From contig CAYWLQ010000008.1 in the NCBI GenBank assembly GCA_964458775.1, positions 1 to 64,000 of the forward strand: a stretch of DNA of 64,000 nt, given 5' to 3'. This document shows, in pieces, positions 54,253 through 62,694 of this stretch. The notes beneath the pieces were generated by a model. It saw only the letters and a list, made by a program, of their open reading frames with translations. It was not told where the DNA came from and did no database searches. Both the position numbers and the translations under genes were made by a program. This stretch comes from CAYWLQ01 sp964458775 (lineage in GTDB: Bacteria > Myxococcota_A > Polyangia > JAAYKL01). Every line of letters starts with the position of its first letter. The first letter of the stretch is position 1.

Positions 54253-55053
54253 ATGTTGATGACTCCTCATATAGATGCTGATTCAGAAGACTTTCCGGGA
54301 GACCCCACTCCGCAGCCTCCGTTTGGATTTATAGATACCGTTCGATCTGCAGCCATATGGTCGATCGGATTGCCTCATTTGGCATCCTGGGTAATAGCGG
54401 TCAAAGCCATATCAAAGTACGGCGATTTTAAACAATCCGATTGGCTGCTGAAGCTTATGGCAAGGGCTGTACCGGCTGTGAGCGGTGTTTCAATTGAGGT
54501 TATAGGAGGCAAATCTATTGATCCTAAAAAAGCCTATGTTTATGTCGTCAACCATGTCAATATTTTCGATATGTTTGCTATTTACCAGGCCGTTCCACAA
54601 TATACGCGATCTCTGGAACATATAGATCATTTTTCCTGGCCCTTAATAGGAACTATTATTACAAAAGCAGGTCAGATTCCGGTGGACCCCAATGATGCCA
54701 GGGTTACAGCCGGCGCTGTAAAAAAAGCGGTTGAAATGCTTACAAACGGGGAATCAGTAACTGTACTTCCCGAAGGTTCTCGCACTCTAGACGGAACAGT
54801 CGGCAAGTTCTATCCCGGTGCTTTCCGAATGGCAATTAAAGCAAAGGTTCCTATTATTCCTATGGCAATAAGAGGAGGTCGCGCAATTTCAAGAAGAGGT
54901 GACTGGAGAATTAGACCTGGTGTCGAACAGATTTTGATCGGGAACCCCATATCCACAGAAGGTTTAACCGTACGAGATGCTGATGAGCTTGCTTTGCAAT
55001 CGAGAAAGGTAATTATAGATCTGCTTCAGCAGCGCGTTAATCCTGATGTGTAA
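54253..55053 (+). CDS. PlsC-type 1-acyl-glycerol-phosphate acyltransferase
   Basis: This 266-residue membrane-associated acyltransferase has the HX4D motif as NHVNIFDMF (about residues 96-104), the TITKAGQIPVD block, and the EGTR-like motif as PEGSRTLDG (about 174-182). The catalytic His and Asp are kept, but the usual NHQS is NHVN and EGTR is EGSR. An N-terminal hydrophobic helix is present. It should transfer an acyl chain to lysophosphatidate in phospholipid synthesis. The exact acceptor is not certain because of the motif variation. The start at 54253 or at the ATG two codons later cannot be decided. Confidence 0.87.
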   Translation: MLMTPHIDADSEDFPGDPTPQPPFGFIDTVRSAAIWSIGLPHLASWVIAVKAISKYGDFKQSDWLLKLMARAVPAVSGVSIEVIGGKSIDPKKAYVYVVNHVNIFDMFAIYQAVPQYTRSLEHIDHFSWPLIGTIITKAGQIPVDPNDARVTAGAVKKAVEMLTNGESVTVLPEGSRTLDGTVGKFYPGAFRMAIKAKVPIIPMAIRGGRAISRRGDWRIRPGVEQILIGNPISTEGLTVRDADELALQSRKVIIDLLQQRVNPDV

Positions 55054-55150
55054 ACAGAACAAGTGTGCAAATAGGAAAAGGCAGAGCCTTATTTATCCAT
55101 GTTGCTAAATGGGTTTCTATTGTAGAAAGCATAGACATAAAATATTTTTG

Positions 55151-56809
55151 TTATGCCGAACAACGACAACCGGGTACGGTACCTGGAGCAAATAGGGCGT
55201 CTTCGATGAATAGTTTTAAGGTTCCGTCATTTTGAACATTGTAAATATCTCCGGACTCGCCTGCTTTACGCTCAGCGCTTATACGAACCGTGCCGTCTTT
55301 GAACTTGCGTAAATCTACTATTCCGTATTGTGAAAACGGCACTACTTTCAGCTCTTTGGTTTTTAGCTCCGCTGCCATAACAGGGAAATTGGTTTCATCG
55401 CACATATCGTTTGCTAGGTAGATTGTCAGCTCTTCAGATACTGTGCATTTTTCCCACTTCATATGCTCCGATACGGTTTGTTTACCCCGAAGGGCGACAT
55501 TAATCTTTTTGGCAATATCAGAAGGTTGTTGTATTACACGACACGGTCTGGCTTCGCCGTATATTTCTGACGGAACACTCATCCACGAAACGACATCGTT
55601 ATCAAACCCCAGGTTTTTTATTCTTTGTCTAAAACCTTTATCTTGGATGTCATGGTCAATATCTTGCAATTTCAGTCTGTTGTCCTGAAATGAGAGTACC
55701 TTTGCTTTTTCATTATCAAAGTTCTTGGTATAGCCCTTAATAAAAAAGCCTTCTCCGCTTTCGGCAGGAGCTATTTGTTTCATAACAAAAGGTATTGACG
55801 CCGAATAGAACATTCGATTGTGAGTATCCACAAAAGTATATCGACTTTCAAACAGATGCATTGCTCCGGGACATGTGTTGTTGACAAATCGTTCTGCAAT
55901 TAGAAAACGTCTTTTTGCACGTCCGTGTACAATAGCTCCTCTAAACAATCTCTGTCGATTTCCCTGTGTATCGATTTGCTCAATCCAACTGTCTTGGAAA
56001 TTGCTATCTTTCCAAAAAACGCCATCGGCTTTCGCAAATAACCGCTGCCAATCGATATCTATCGATGCACGCGGAACCCCTGTTTCTCCAAGTATGTCGA
56101 GTTCGGGAATATAAATTGTTTTGTCTTTCTTCCCTTTATATACGCTTAGGATATCCAAACGAATAGAGCGAGTCTTTTGGGGGAGGTCAAACTGAATTGA
56201 TGCAAAATCTAAATGATCCTGCAAAACTGTTTCCCCCTCAGCCTCATCCACACGAATTCGAATATTCTTGACGCGTCCTGAGGCAAAAAAAGACTTTCGC
56301 GAATCACCGTAACCCGGGAATAGACGTATACCGGTTACAGAAGCAGCCTTTGGCAACGTAATTTCAACGGTACAAACTCCGCTTGTATCAGGCAAGCATT
56401 CCGCACCGGTCAGAAGATTATCGTCTTGCAAAAACACAGCGTTTGCAGCGTCTCTTCCATGCATATGTATTCGTTCGACTAAGAGGGCATAGTTTCGAAG
56501 TCGATCATCCAAGGGAACATGGGTAGAGGCTTTCATTGCTAAAGACTGTCTCACACTGACGTTTGACGAAACCGGAACCTCTGAATCCGATACAAGCTTT
56601 ATTTTTGAAGCAGATTGATCGGAATCAGAATCGGTACAGGGAGAGGAAATCGCAGCGGGTACGTTTTCTGATTGTTTAAAGGTGATGTTATCTGATGGTG
56701 ATCGGTTGCAGCCCGACGTGGTATGAATTAGGACTACGGCGATAAGAATTTGTTTTAATTTAATTGTGCAAAGATCTTTAGTTCGATTTGATTTATCTGT
56801 CTTGTCCAT
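55151..56809 (-). CDS. Lipoprotein with discoidin-like glycan-binding domain
   Basis: This 552-residue secreted lipoprotein has a signal peptide with lipobox TTSGC (about residue 34). A low-complexity region follows, then a domain (about 105-245) with DDNLLTGAECLPD, VTGIRLFPGYGDSRKSF and DKTIYIPELDILGE. That pattern is like discoidin (F5/8)/NADase-type glycan-binding domains. The C-terminal 300 residues are unassigned and end with a Cys pair (CRCSA). The ATG follows AAGGA. It may bind carbohydrate on the surface. It stands alone in the region, on the opposite strand from the acyltransferase gene. Confidence 0.75.
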   Translation of the reverse strand: MDKTDKSNRTKDLCTIKLKQILIAVVLIHTTSGCNRSPSDNITFKQSENVPAAISSPCTDSDSDQSASKIKLVSDSEVPVSSNVSVRQSLAMKASTHVPLDDRLRNYALLVERIHMHGRDAANAVFLQDDNLLTGAECLPDTSGVCTVEITLPKAASVTGIRLFPGYGDSRKSFFASGRVKNIRIRVDEAEGETVLQDHLDFASIQFDLPQKTRSIRLDILSVYKGKKDKTIYIPELDILGETGVPRASIDIDWQRLFAKADGVFWKDSNFQDSWIEQIDTQGNRQRLFRGAIVHGRAKRRFLIAERFVNNTCPGAMHLFESRYTFVDTHNRMFYSASIPFVMKQIAPAESGEGFFIKGYTKNFDNEKAKVLSFQDNRLKLQDIDHDIQDKGFRQRIKNLGFDNDVVSWMSVPSEIYGEARPCRVIQQPSDIAKKINVALRGKQTVSEHMKWEKCTVSEELTIYLANDMCDETNFPVMAAELKTKELKVVPFSQYGIVDLRKFKDGTVRISAERKAGESGDIYNVQNDGTLKLFIEDALFAPGTVPGCRCSA

Positions 56810-56902
56810 TAACGTATCCTTAGGATTGATCGGCCGATGTTAATTTAGACCATAAAGAAGGCAACTTTGGGAAATACCGATACAACAGTTATTTTTCACA
56901 AA

Positions 56903-57817
56903 TCACTGTTTGACACTATCAATCAACGCCTTAAAGGCCTTTTCATATTCGGATCTCATATCTGGAATTTCTGTTTCTGCCTTAACAACGAGACTTTCGG
57001 CTTCAGCGATATAAATATCTATAGCGTTTCTCGCTTCCTCTAACTCTTGAATTCTTTTCTTTGTATCTTTCTTTTCCGGTTTGGAAAGTGCCGGATCCGA
57101 TTCTCTTGTTTTTTCGTCTTCAATGGTGCGGTCCAGGGTTTTCTTTACATTTTTTGCTTCAGACAGCATGCGGGAAATGTTTTCGTATAGAGTAGGTAGT
57201 GAAACGAAGACGATGTGAGCAGTAAGCACAATTGTATCTGCTTGGGAAGTGATCTTATCTGTGTTCTTTTTACCAAGAGCCTTTTCATTTCGTTCAATAA
57301 GCAGCGCTGTCTCGCCGGCTTCCTGAAGGTATTTCTCAAGACGCTTGTCAACGCTGTCTTTTAGTGCGTAACTGACTGCTCCGTATGTATCAAAAGAACA
57401 GTTGCACTCGGCCTTTTCTTTGGCAGAGATAACACCTCCGTTGACGCGACGAGTTATGTCATCTTTTTCTCTGTCAAAAAAGGCTTTTACCGCAACGACC
57501 TCAGCGTTTTTTTCCGCAAATGCTTGACCGCGGCCTGTTCGATCAGCTTCGATATAAACGGATTTTAGCACTGCCGGGTCGGCACCGGGCACTTCAGCAA
57601 CATAGCCTGAAAAAGCATTATCAGCCTCTTTTGCTTTGGAAATCTGTTCCTTATAGGCTGTAGTTGCTGTATTGAGAGCCCATGGATAGGCCGTAGCATA
57701 AGGCGATGAATCAGCTGAAGAAACGGTTTCCGGCACAGGTTTCTTGCTTGCGCAGGCTGCTGCGCAAAACGCAAGAATAGAATAAATTGTAATTTTTATA
57801 ATTTGTTTATTTCCCAT
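56903..57817 (-). CDS. Coiled-coil envelope protein, unknown function
   Basis: This 304-residue protein starts at ATG 57817 (MGNKQIIKITIYSILAFCAA); the 74-codon extension upstream would run into the cobalamin riboswitch on the other strand and is rejected. The signal peptide ends near AAAC, a weak lipobox. The mature part is charged and helical, with strong coiled-coil stretches (for example KEKAECNC region at about 140 and RTIEDEKTRESDPALSKPEK near 245). No conserved domain is recognised. It is divergent from the B12 operon and may share the intergenic region, but nothing else links the two. Confidence 0.7.
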   Translation of the reverse strand: MGNKQIIKITIYSILAFCAAACASKKPVPETVSSADSSPYATAYPWALNTATTAYKEQISKAKEADNAFSGYVAEVPGADPAVLKSVYIEADRTGRGQAFAEKNAEVVAVKAFFDREKDDITRRVNGGVISAKEKAECNCSFDTYGAVSYALKDSVDKRLEKYLQEAGETALLIERNEKALGKKNTDKITSQADTIVLTAHIVFVSLPTLYENISRMLSEAKNVKKTLDRTIEDEKTRESDPALSKPEKKDTKKRIQELEEARNAIDIYIAEAESLVVKAETEIPDMRSEYEKAFKALIDSVKQ

Positions 57818-57904
57818 AGGTTTAATCAAATCGAAAAACCGACAAATCGTCAAGAGTTCAATCAATGTTGTTTTTTGAATGTGTCTTGACTGAGAAGACA
57901 AGGA

Positions 57905-58115
57905 GGATATAGGGTGCTTCCGTGAGCGGCGATAAATCGCCTTGTTTTGAGTCCTATCGGGGCCTAACAAAAGGGAAAACGGTTGCAAGCCGTTGCGGAC
58001 CCGCCGCCGTAACCGGATACAATGACCGCGAAGTGCCACTGCGACATAATCATCTCGCGGGAAGGCGCGGTCGGAGAATGACCCGGGAGCCGGAAGACCT
58101 GCTCACAAGCTTATA
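57905..58115 (+). ncRNA. Cobalamin (B12) riboswitch
   Basis: The leader carries the hallmarks of a cobalamin riboswitch. An early GGTGC/GAGCGG element (from about 57912) is followed by a central AAAAGGGAAAACGGTTG-type core. The GCCACTG motif lies at 58035-58041, then CGGGAAGGCG, and the B12 box AGCCGGAAGACCTGC lies at 58088-58102. It precedes a B12 transport operon on the same strand, as expected. Binding of adenosyl- or methylcobalamin should reduce expression. The ends are approximate. Confidence 0.95.
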
Positions 58116-58155
58116 AGATATACGATTCGTCCGCGGTAAAGGCGCATCGTATCTT
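58115..58155 (+). promoter_or_regulatory. Expression-platform hairpin after the riboswitch
   Basis: AAGATATACGAT (58115-58126) pairs with ATCGTATCTT (58146-58155), with two unpaired bases. There is no T-tract after it. The ribosome binding site AGAGGAA of the next gene lies 37 bases later. The riboswitch may act on translation start rather than by termination. This is inference. Confidence 0.4.
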
Positions 58156-58204
58156 ACGGGTGAAAAACGGCATCCGAACAGCACAGACTGACAGAGGAAT
58201 AGAT

Positions 58205-58978
58205 ATGCCGCACCCAAGAATTGTATGTATATCTCATGACGCAGTTTCGATGTTATCTGAGCTCGATGCTTTGAGTTATTTAGTGGGAAGACCTTCCGGA
58301 ATTTGCGACGAAAAATTAAAAAGTGTTCCTTCTATCGGAGGATACGGTTGTCCTGACCTTGCAAAGATAACTTCCCTGTCGCCTGACTATGTTATCGGCT
58401 ATTCAGATTTTCACGCGTCGCTGATCGCTGAATTGGTTTCTAAACATATATCAACAATTGCTCTTAATCATAGCAACATCGAGGGAATATATTCGGCTTT
58501 GCGTTTGATAGGAGGCTTGGTTTCTAAATATAGAGAGGCAGAAGAACTAATTGACCGGATACAAAGTCGGGTGTCTGCTGTTGAAACAGATAAACTCACC
58601 AATTGCCCTTCAGTGTATTTTGAGGAATGGCCGAATCCCGTTGCTTGTGCGCCTGAATGGGTTTCTCAAATGATTGAGTCGGCTGGAGGTAAAGATATTT
58701 TTGCACAAAAAGCTAAAGAGTCAGCTTTTAAAAACCGGTTTATATGTATTGAAGAAGTTGTTCAGCAAAACCCCGACCTAATTTTTGTATCTTGGTGCGG
58801 CAAGCCTTTTATACCTGAAACCCTAATCGACAGGCCGGGCTGGAAAGATCTTAGAGCAGTAAAAAACAAATGCGTATTTGAACTGCAAGGAGATATTGTT
58901 CTGCAACCCGGACCGCGTTTTGTAGAAGGCTTGGAGTTTATGCATCAAATTATCAAACAAGAAACTGGGAGAATGTGA
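58205..58978 (+). CDS. Cobalamin-binding protein, BtuF-like but without signal peptide
   Basis: This 257-residue protein belongs to the periplasmic substrate-binding fold of the BtuF type: YLVGRPSGICDEKLK, VPSIGGYGCPDLAKITSLSPDYVIG, VYFEEWPNPVACAPEWV, LDR/PGWKDL and GPRFVEGLEF. It lacks any hydrophobic signal sequence or lipobox, so it appears cytoplasmic. The start at ATG 58205 is chosen because AGAGGAA precedes it; the GTG at 58160 would only add a polar segment. It is first in the B12 riboswitch-controlled operon and its stop overlaps the next start (TGATG). It may bind cobalamin inside the cell or act as a cobinamide-binding partner. Its partner is not clear. Confidence 0.75.
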   Translation: MPHPRIVCISHDAVSMLSELDALSYLVGRPSGICDEKLKSVPSIGGYGCPDLAKITSLSPDYVIGYSDFHASLIAELVSKHISTIALNHSNIEGIYSALRLIGGLVSKYREAEELIDRIQSRVSAVETDKLTNCPSVYFEEWPNPVACAPEWVSQMIESAGGKDIFAQKAKESAFKNRFICIEEVVQQNPDLIFVSWCGKPFIPETLIDRPGWKDLRAVKNKCVFELQGDIVLQPGPRFVEGLEFMHQIIKQETGRM

Positions 58979-59925
58979 TGAGCCGTAAAAACTTCTTGTT
59001 TCTTATTCTATTAGTAACAGCATCAATTGGGTCCTGCTCAATAACCGGAGACAAAGCCGCCTTAAAAGATACAACCTTCGATAACAATATGTCAGAATCA
59101 AATGATGCCAATACTCGACAAGAAGAAAAGATATCTTGCGAAAGAATAATATCTTTGGCTCCAAGTATTACCGAAACTCTTTTTGCTCTTGGCTTAGGCG
59201 ACCGCGTGGTCGGCGTTACCAAATACTGCAAATATCCGAAAGAAGCGAGTTTAAAACCTATTGTGGGCGGTTATGTAGATCCGGCCATTGAGACAATGCT
59301 AACTCTTAACCCTTCTGTGGTAATGCTGCTTCCCGAACACGAAGGCATTGCAAAGCATATAAAAACATTGGGTATTCCCACTGTTTCATTGCGTCATCAC
59401 AGCACTTTGGAAATACTAGAAAGCATATCAACGATAGGAAAAATTTGCGGCACTAAAACAGAAGCTGAAAGCCTGCTGTTTAATCTCCAGGCACAAATAG
59501 AGCTTGTAAAAAATGCAACGCGGAAGCTACCCCCGGTACGTACCATGATTACCATGGGCCGCAACATGGGCACAGAAGGTATTAACGACGTTTTTCTTGC
59601 AGGAAAAACAACCTACTACAATGACCTAATTGAAATGGCCGGCGGTGTTAATGCCTATACAGGCGAGGTTCCGGTTCCGATGGTTTCAAGAGAAGGTATT
59701 ATCGGCATGAATCCGGAACTGATAGTCGACATGGTTCCCAAAACAGATCAAGAAAGTACATTGCCTGCTAGTATTGTTGCTGCTGATTGGGGCGAACTTC
59801 CTGTTGACGCAGTTAAAAACGGTCGTGTGTTCATTATAGAAGAATCATACGCAGTCGTTCCCGGACCTCGTTTTGTAGAAATCCTAAAAGATCTTGCTCG
59901 AATGATGCACGGACTGGAGTTCTAA
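58978..59925 (+). CDS. btuF: Vitamin B12 ABC transporter substrate-binding lipoprotein
   Basis: This 315-residue substrate-binding protein has a signal peptide with a lipobox (ASIGSC, about residue 19). It then has the BtuF fold (RIISLAPSITETLFALGLGDRVVGVTKYC, about 60-90), a linking helix, and the second lobe (YNDLIEMAGGVNAYTG, GPRFVEILKDLARM). It should deliver cobalamin to the permease encoded two genes later. It differs strongly from the preceding protein but has the same fold. ATG 58978 overlaps the previous stop (TGATG); a GTG one codon earlier is possible. Confidence 0.88.
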   Translation: MSRKNFLFLILLVTASIGSCSITGDKAALKDTTFDNNMSESNDANTRQEEKISCERIISLAPSITETLFALGLGDRVVGVTKYCKYPKEASLKPIVGGYVDPAIETMLTLNPSVVMLLPEHEGIAKHIKTLGIPTVSLRHHSTLEILESISTIGKICGTKTEAESLLFNLQAQIELVKNATRKLPPVRTMITMGRNMGTEGINDVFLAGKTTYYNDLIEMAGGVNAYTGEVPVPMVSREGIIGMNPELIVDMVPKTDQESTLPASIVAADWGELPVDAVKNGRVFIIEESYAVVPGPRFVEILKDLARMMHGLEF

Positions 59926-59927
59926 TT

Positions 59928-60719
59928 GTGACAGAAACTGCAGTAAACATTGACGGACTGTCGCATTTTTTTGGAAGTGTAAAAGTACTGAAGGACATAA
60001 CTCTTTCGGTCAAAACCGGAGAGTTTGTATCTGTTGTTGGGCGTAACGGATCGGGAAAGTCTACATTGCTTCGTTGTATAACAGGCCTTATGAGAGAAGG
60101 AAAAAGCACAGGGAGTGTCAGTCTTTTCGGCAAACATGTTTCCAAAATGTCACGATTAGAAATAGCCAAAACAGCGGCCTACGCTCCCCAATCGCTGTCC
60201 GGAACACTTCCGTTTACTGTGTTGGATTTTTTGCGGCTTTCCAGGTACCCGTACGAATCGAGTTTCGGATGGACCAAAGTTGATGACTCACCGGTGCTCG
60301 CAGCTTTATCCGAAGTCAAAATGAGAGACGCCGCAAATCGCTTAATGAGCACCTTGAGCGGAGGTGAATGCCAAAAAATAATAATAGCATCCGTCTTGGC
60401 TCAGGAAACGCCTATTGTGCTGCTTGATGAACCGTCAGCATTTTTAGATTATCGGCATGCTTCTGAGATAGGACGTACACTTAGAACGATAAATAGGCGA
60501 AATAAGCGAACGGTTATAATGATAACTCATGACATCAATAGAGCTTTTTGCCATAGCGACAGAATAGTTGCCCTCAAAAAAGGAGAATGCATTTTTGACA
60601 GCACTCCTAATGATTTTATGAACGAAGAAGTTCTTTACAGAATATTCGAAGAACATTTTGTTTTGGCTGCCCACCCAAAAAACGGTTTGCCCATAGCTGC
60701 ACCTTTGGAAACAGAATGA
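59928..60719 (+). CDS. btuD: Vitamin B12 ABC transporter ATP-binding protein
   Basis: This 263-residue ABC ATPase has Walker A GRNGSGKSTLLR (about 38-49), the Q-loop APQSLSG, the signature LSGGECQKIIIA, Walker B PIVLLDEPSAFLDY and the H-loop MITHDINRA. It powers the FecCD-type permease encoded next. The length and layout fit the iron/B12 importer family. The GTG start lies three bases after the btuF stop and has GGAG upstream. It overlaps the permease gene by four bases. Confidence 0.92.
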   Translation: MTETAVNIDGLSHFFGSVKVLKDITLSVKTGEFVSVVGRNGSGKSTLLRCITGLMREGKSTGSVSLFGKHVSKMSRLEIAKTAAYAPQSLSGTLPFTVLDFLRLSRYPYESSFGWTKVDDSPVLAALSEVKMRDAANRLMSTLSGGECQKIIIASVLAQETPIVLLDEPSAFLDYRHASEIGRTLRTINRRNKRTVIMITHDINRAFCHSDRIVALKKGECIFDSTPNDFMNEEVLYRIFEEHFVLAAHPKNGLPIAAPLETE

Positions 60720-61717
60720 AGAATAGTGTTTTAATCACAATTTTTACTTGGCTTCTTGCTGCAATGCTGTGCGTTGTCGTTGTGGGTTTATTATCAACAT
60801 TGGGCGGCAACAGCGGTTTTATTATTCCGTTTTTGTCAGATATTACCGATACATCTCACAAGGTGTTTTGGCAAATAAGATTGCCTCGAAACACAGCAGC
60901 TTTTTTGGCAGGTGCCGGCTTATCGATTTCGGGTGCTGTGTTTCAGGCGTTATTTCGCAATTCCTTGGCCACCCCATACACTTTGGGAGTAGCAAGCGGA
61001 GCAGCTTTCGGGGCTGCTTTGTATATTCAAACAGGTCTTATGTCCTTTGCCTTTTTCGGTATGGGTATAAGAGCGGCAGCAATAGCCGGAGCGCTTGTCT
61101 CCATGATTTTGGTATACGGAATTGCTAGACGAAAACAAACCCTTGAACCTGCGAAAATGCTGCTGGCAGGTGTGGCGGTTAGCTTTACCTTTTCAGGGCT
61201 AATGCTTTTTGTTCACTACCTGTCAGATTTTGCAGGTTCTTTTAGAATTGTAAGATGGATGATGGGAAGTCTTGATGTAGTCGGTTTTGATCCTGTAATT
61301 GAGCTTGCCGTTGTCCTGGCAATATGTACAGGTGTAATGCTTTTTCACGCTCGGGCATTGGACCTTTTCTGTGTGGGTGAAACTCAGGCAATGTCGCGAG
61401 GTCTCAATGTAACGCGAGTTCGAGTAGTCCTGTTCGCTGTAACTTCGATCTTGGTCGGACAAATTGTATCAATAACCGGTCCCGTCGGTTTTGTGGGAAT
61501 GATGGTACCCCATGTTTGTAGGAGAATTATTTCTCCTAAACACAGAATACTTTTGCCGTCTTCATTTTTAGCAGGGGGAGTGTTTTTGTCACTGGCCGAC
61601 ACCTTCGCTCGAACGGTAATTGCCCCCTCTGAAATACCCGTGGGGGTAATAACTTCTCTTGTAGGCGGCCCGTTTTTTTTGGCTTTGCTAATAAAAAATG
61701 ACCGATGGGAAATGTAG
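60716..61717 (+). CDS. btuC: Vitamin B12 ABC transporter permease (FecCD family)
   Basis: This 333-residue membrane protein has about ten transmembrane helices. FecCD signatures include RLPRNTAAFLAGAGLSISGA (about 60-80), FRNSLATPYTLGVASGAAFG, and the late GPVGFVGMMVPHVCRRI (about 250-270) that contacts the ATPase. It forms the channel of the B12 importer with BtuD and BtuF. The substrate is inferred from the upstream riboswitch, because FecCD permeases also carry siderophores. ATG 60716 overlaps btuD (ATGA). It is the last gene of the operon. Confidence 0.93.
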   Translation: MKNSVLITIFTWLLAAMLCVVVVGLLSTLGGNSGFIIPFLSDITDTSHKVFWQIRLPRNTAAFLAGAGLSISGAVFQALFRNSLATPYTLGVASGAAFGAALYIQTGLMSFAFFGMGIRAAAIAGALVSMILVYGIARRKQTLEPAKMLLAGVAVSFTFSGLMLFVHYLSDFAGSFRIVRWMMGSLDVVGFDPVIELAVVLAICTGVMLFHARALDLFCVGETQAMSRGLNVTRVRVVLFAVTSILVGQIVSITGPVGFVGMMVPHVCRRIISPKHRILLPSSFLAGGVFLSLADTFARTVIAPSEIPVGVITSLVGGPFFLALLIKNDRWEM

Positions 61718-61730
61718 CAGTATCATATAT

Positions 61731-62693
61731 TCACGATGACCTTTGGTAGAATATAGAGTTGTCCGTATGTACTTCTATTGCGCGGTCTGTTGCAACGAGA
61801 TGTCTTAAGTAGGCCATTGTTTGTGTAAAAGCAAACCATTGAGGAAAAAACCTCGGTCTTTTTTCTGCTATATGTGTGCTTAGAGAGAACGCCGATTGCG
61901 GAATATCGCTTAGTCTTTCAAATACCAATTGAAGCTCTTTTTGTAGATGGACTTCTATTTTTGAAGCAGAGATATGTAAACACTTTTGATGTGCACCGTG
62001 CCCTGACAGCGGCAACATATCAGAGTAGTTTCGCAGACGTCGCAATGATACGATAAACTCTCCAAACAAATCCGGAGTATCATCACTCAACCCTCCGGAT
62101 ATGTAGGTTGCGCGAGGAGATATAACGCAATCACCGGTAAAGGCGATCTTAAGGTGTTCACAGACCAGACAAAGATGTCCCTCTGTATGCCCCGGCGATA
62201 GTACGGTATTAAAGGAGAGTCCCCCCAGTGATATACATTCTCCATCATTAACTGTTATGTCAGGAGTTACTGCTTCACCCAAATTTCTAAAATAATTGTA
62301 TGCAGCTAATGATGCTCTTGAGATGTCATCAGGTACACCGTGACGACGACTGAGAAGAAGACGTTCATTATCAGTCTCAGGATGCAAATAATAGTCTCTA
62401 AGACTCTCTGCGTCTGCAGCAGACATCATAACCTTTGCGCCTTGCTGTTGAAGAAAACGGGCAAGTCCTGCGTGATCTGCATGATGGTGAGTTAAAAATA
62501 ACGTTTCTATATCACTAAAGCTCAAACCGAAATTATGAAGAGTCTGTGACAATATTTTTATTCCGGCTTCATCTTTGACTCCGCAATCAACCATCGCAAC
62601 TCCTTTGGAACCGCGGATAATGTATGCATTGACTGCACCGAGCATTGCGTGCATAGGAAGCGATACTGTTTCTATATAATTAGAATATGACAT
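61731..62693 (-). CDS. Metallo-beta-lactamase-fold hydrolase
   Basis: This 320-residue protein has the fold motifs MVDCGV, FLTHHHADHAG (zinc ligands, about residues 66-76), the LSPGHTEGHLCL His and FTGDCVISP Asp. A C-terminal segment of about 90 residues contains a second GHG motif and a conserved Tyr-Leu-Arg-His. The layout is like glyoxalase II/LACTB2-type hydrolases with a C-terminal winged-helix-like extension. The substrate is unknown. It is last in a minus-strand run with two coiled-coil proteins, its ATG lying one base after the previous stop. Confidence 0.9.
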   Translation of the reverse strand: MSYSNYIETVSLPMHAMLGAVNAYIIRGSKGVAMVDCGVKDEAGIKILSQTLHNFGLSFSDIETLFLTHHHADHAGLARFLQQQGAKVMMSAADAESLRDYYLHPETDNERLLLSRRHGVPDDISRASLAAYNYFRNLGEAVTPDITVNDGECISLGGLSFNTVLSPGHTEGHLCLVCEHLKIAFTGDCVISPRATYISGGLSDDTPDLFGEFIVSLRRLRNYSDMLPLSGHGAHQKCLHISASKIEVHLQKELQLVFERLSDIPQSAFSLSTHIAEKRPRFFPQWFAFTQTMAYLRHLVATDRAIEVHTDNSIFYQRSS

Positions 62694-62694
62694 G

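Noticed and set aside
57886..57913. TTGACT ... TATAGG as a promoter for the riboswitch
   Set aside because: It would start transcription inside the riboswitch aptamer, so the real promoter must be further upstream.
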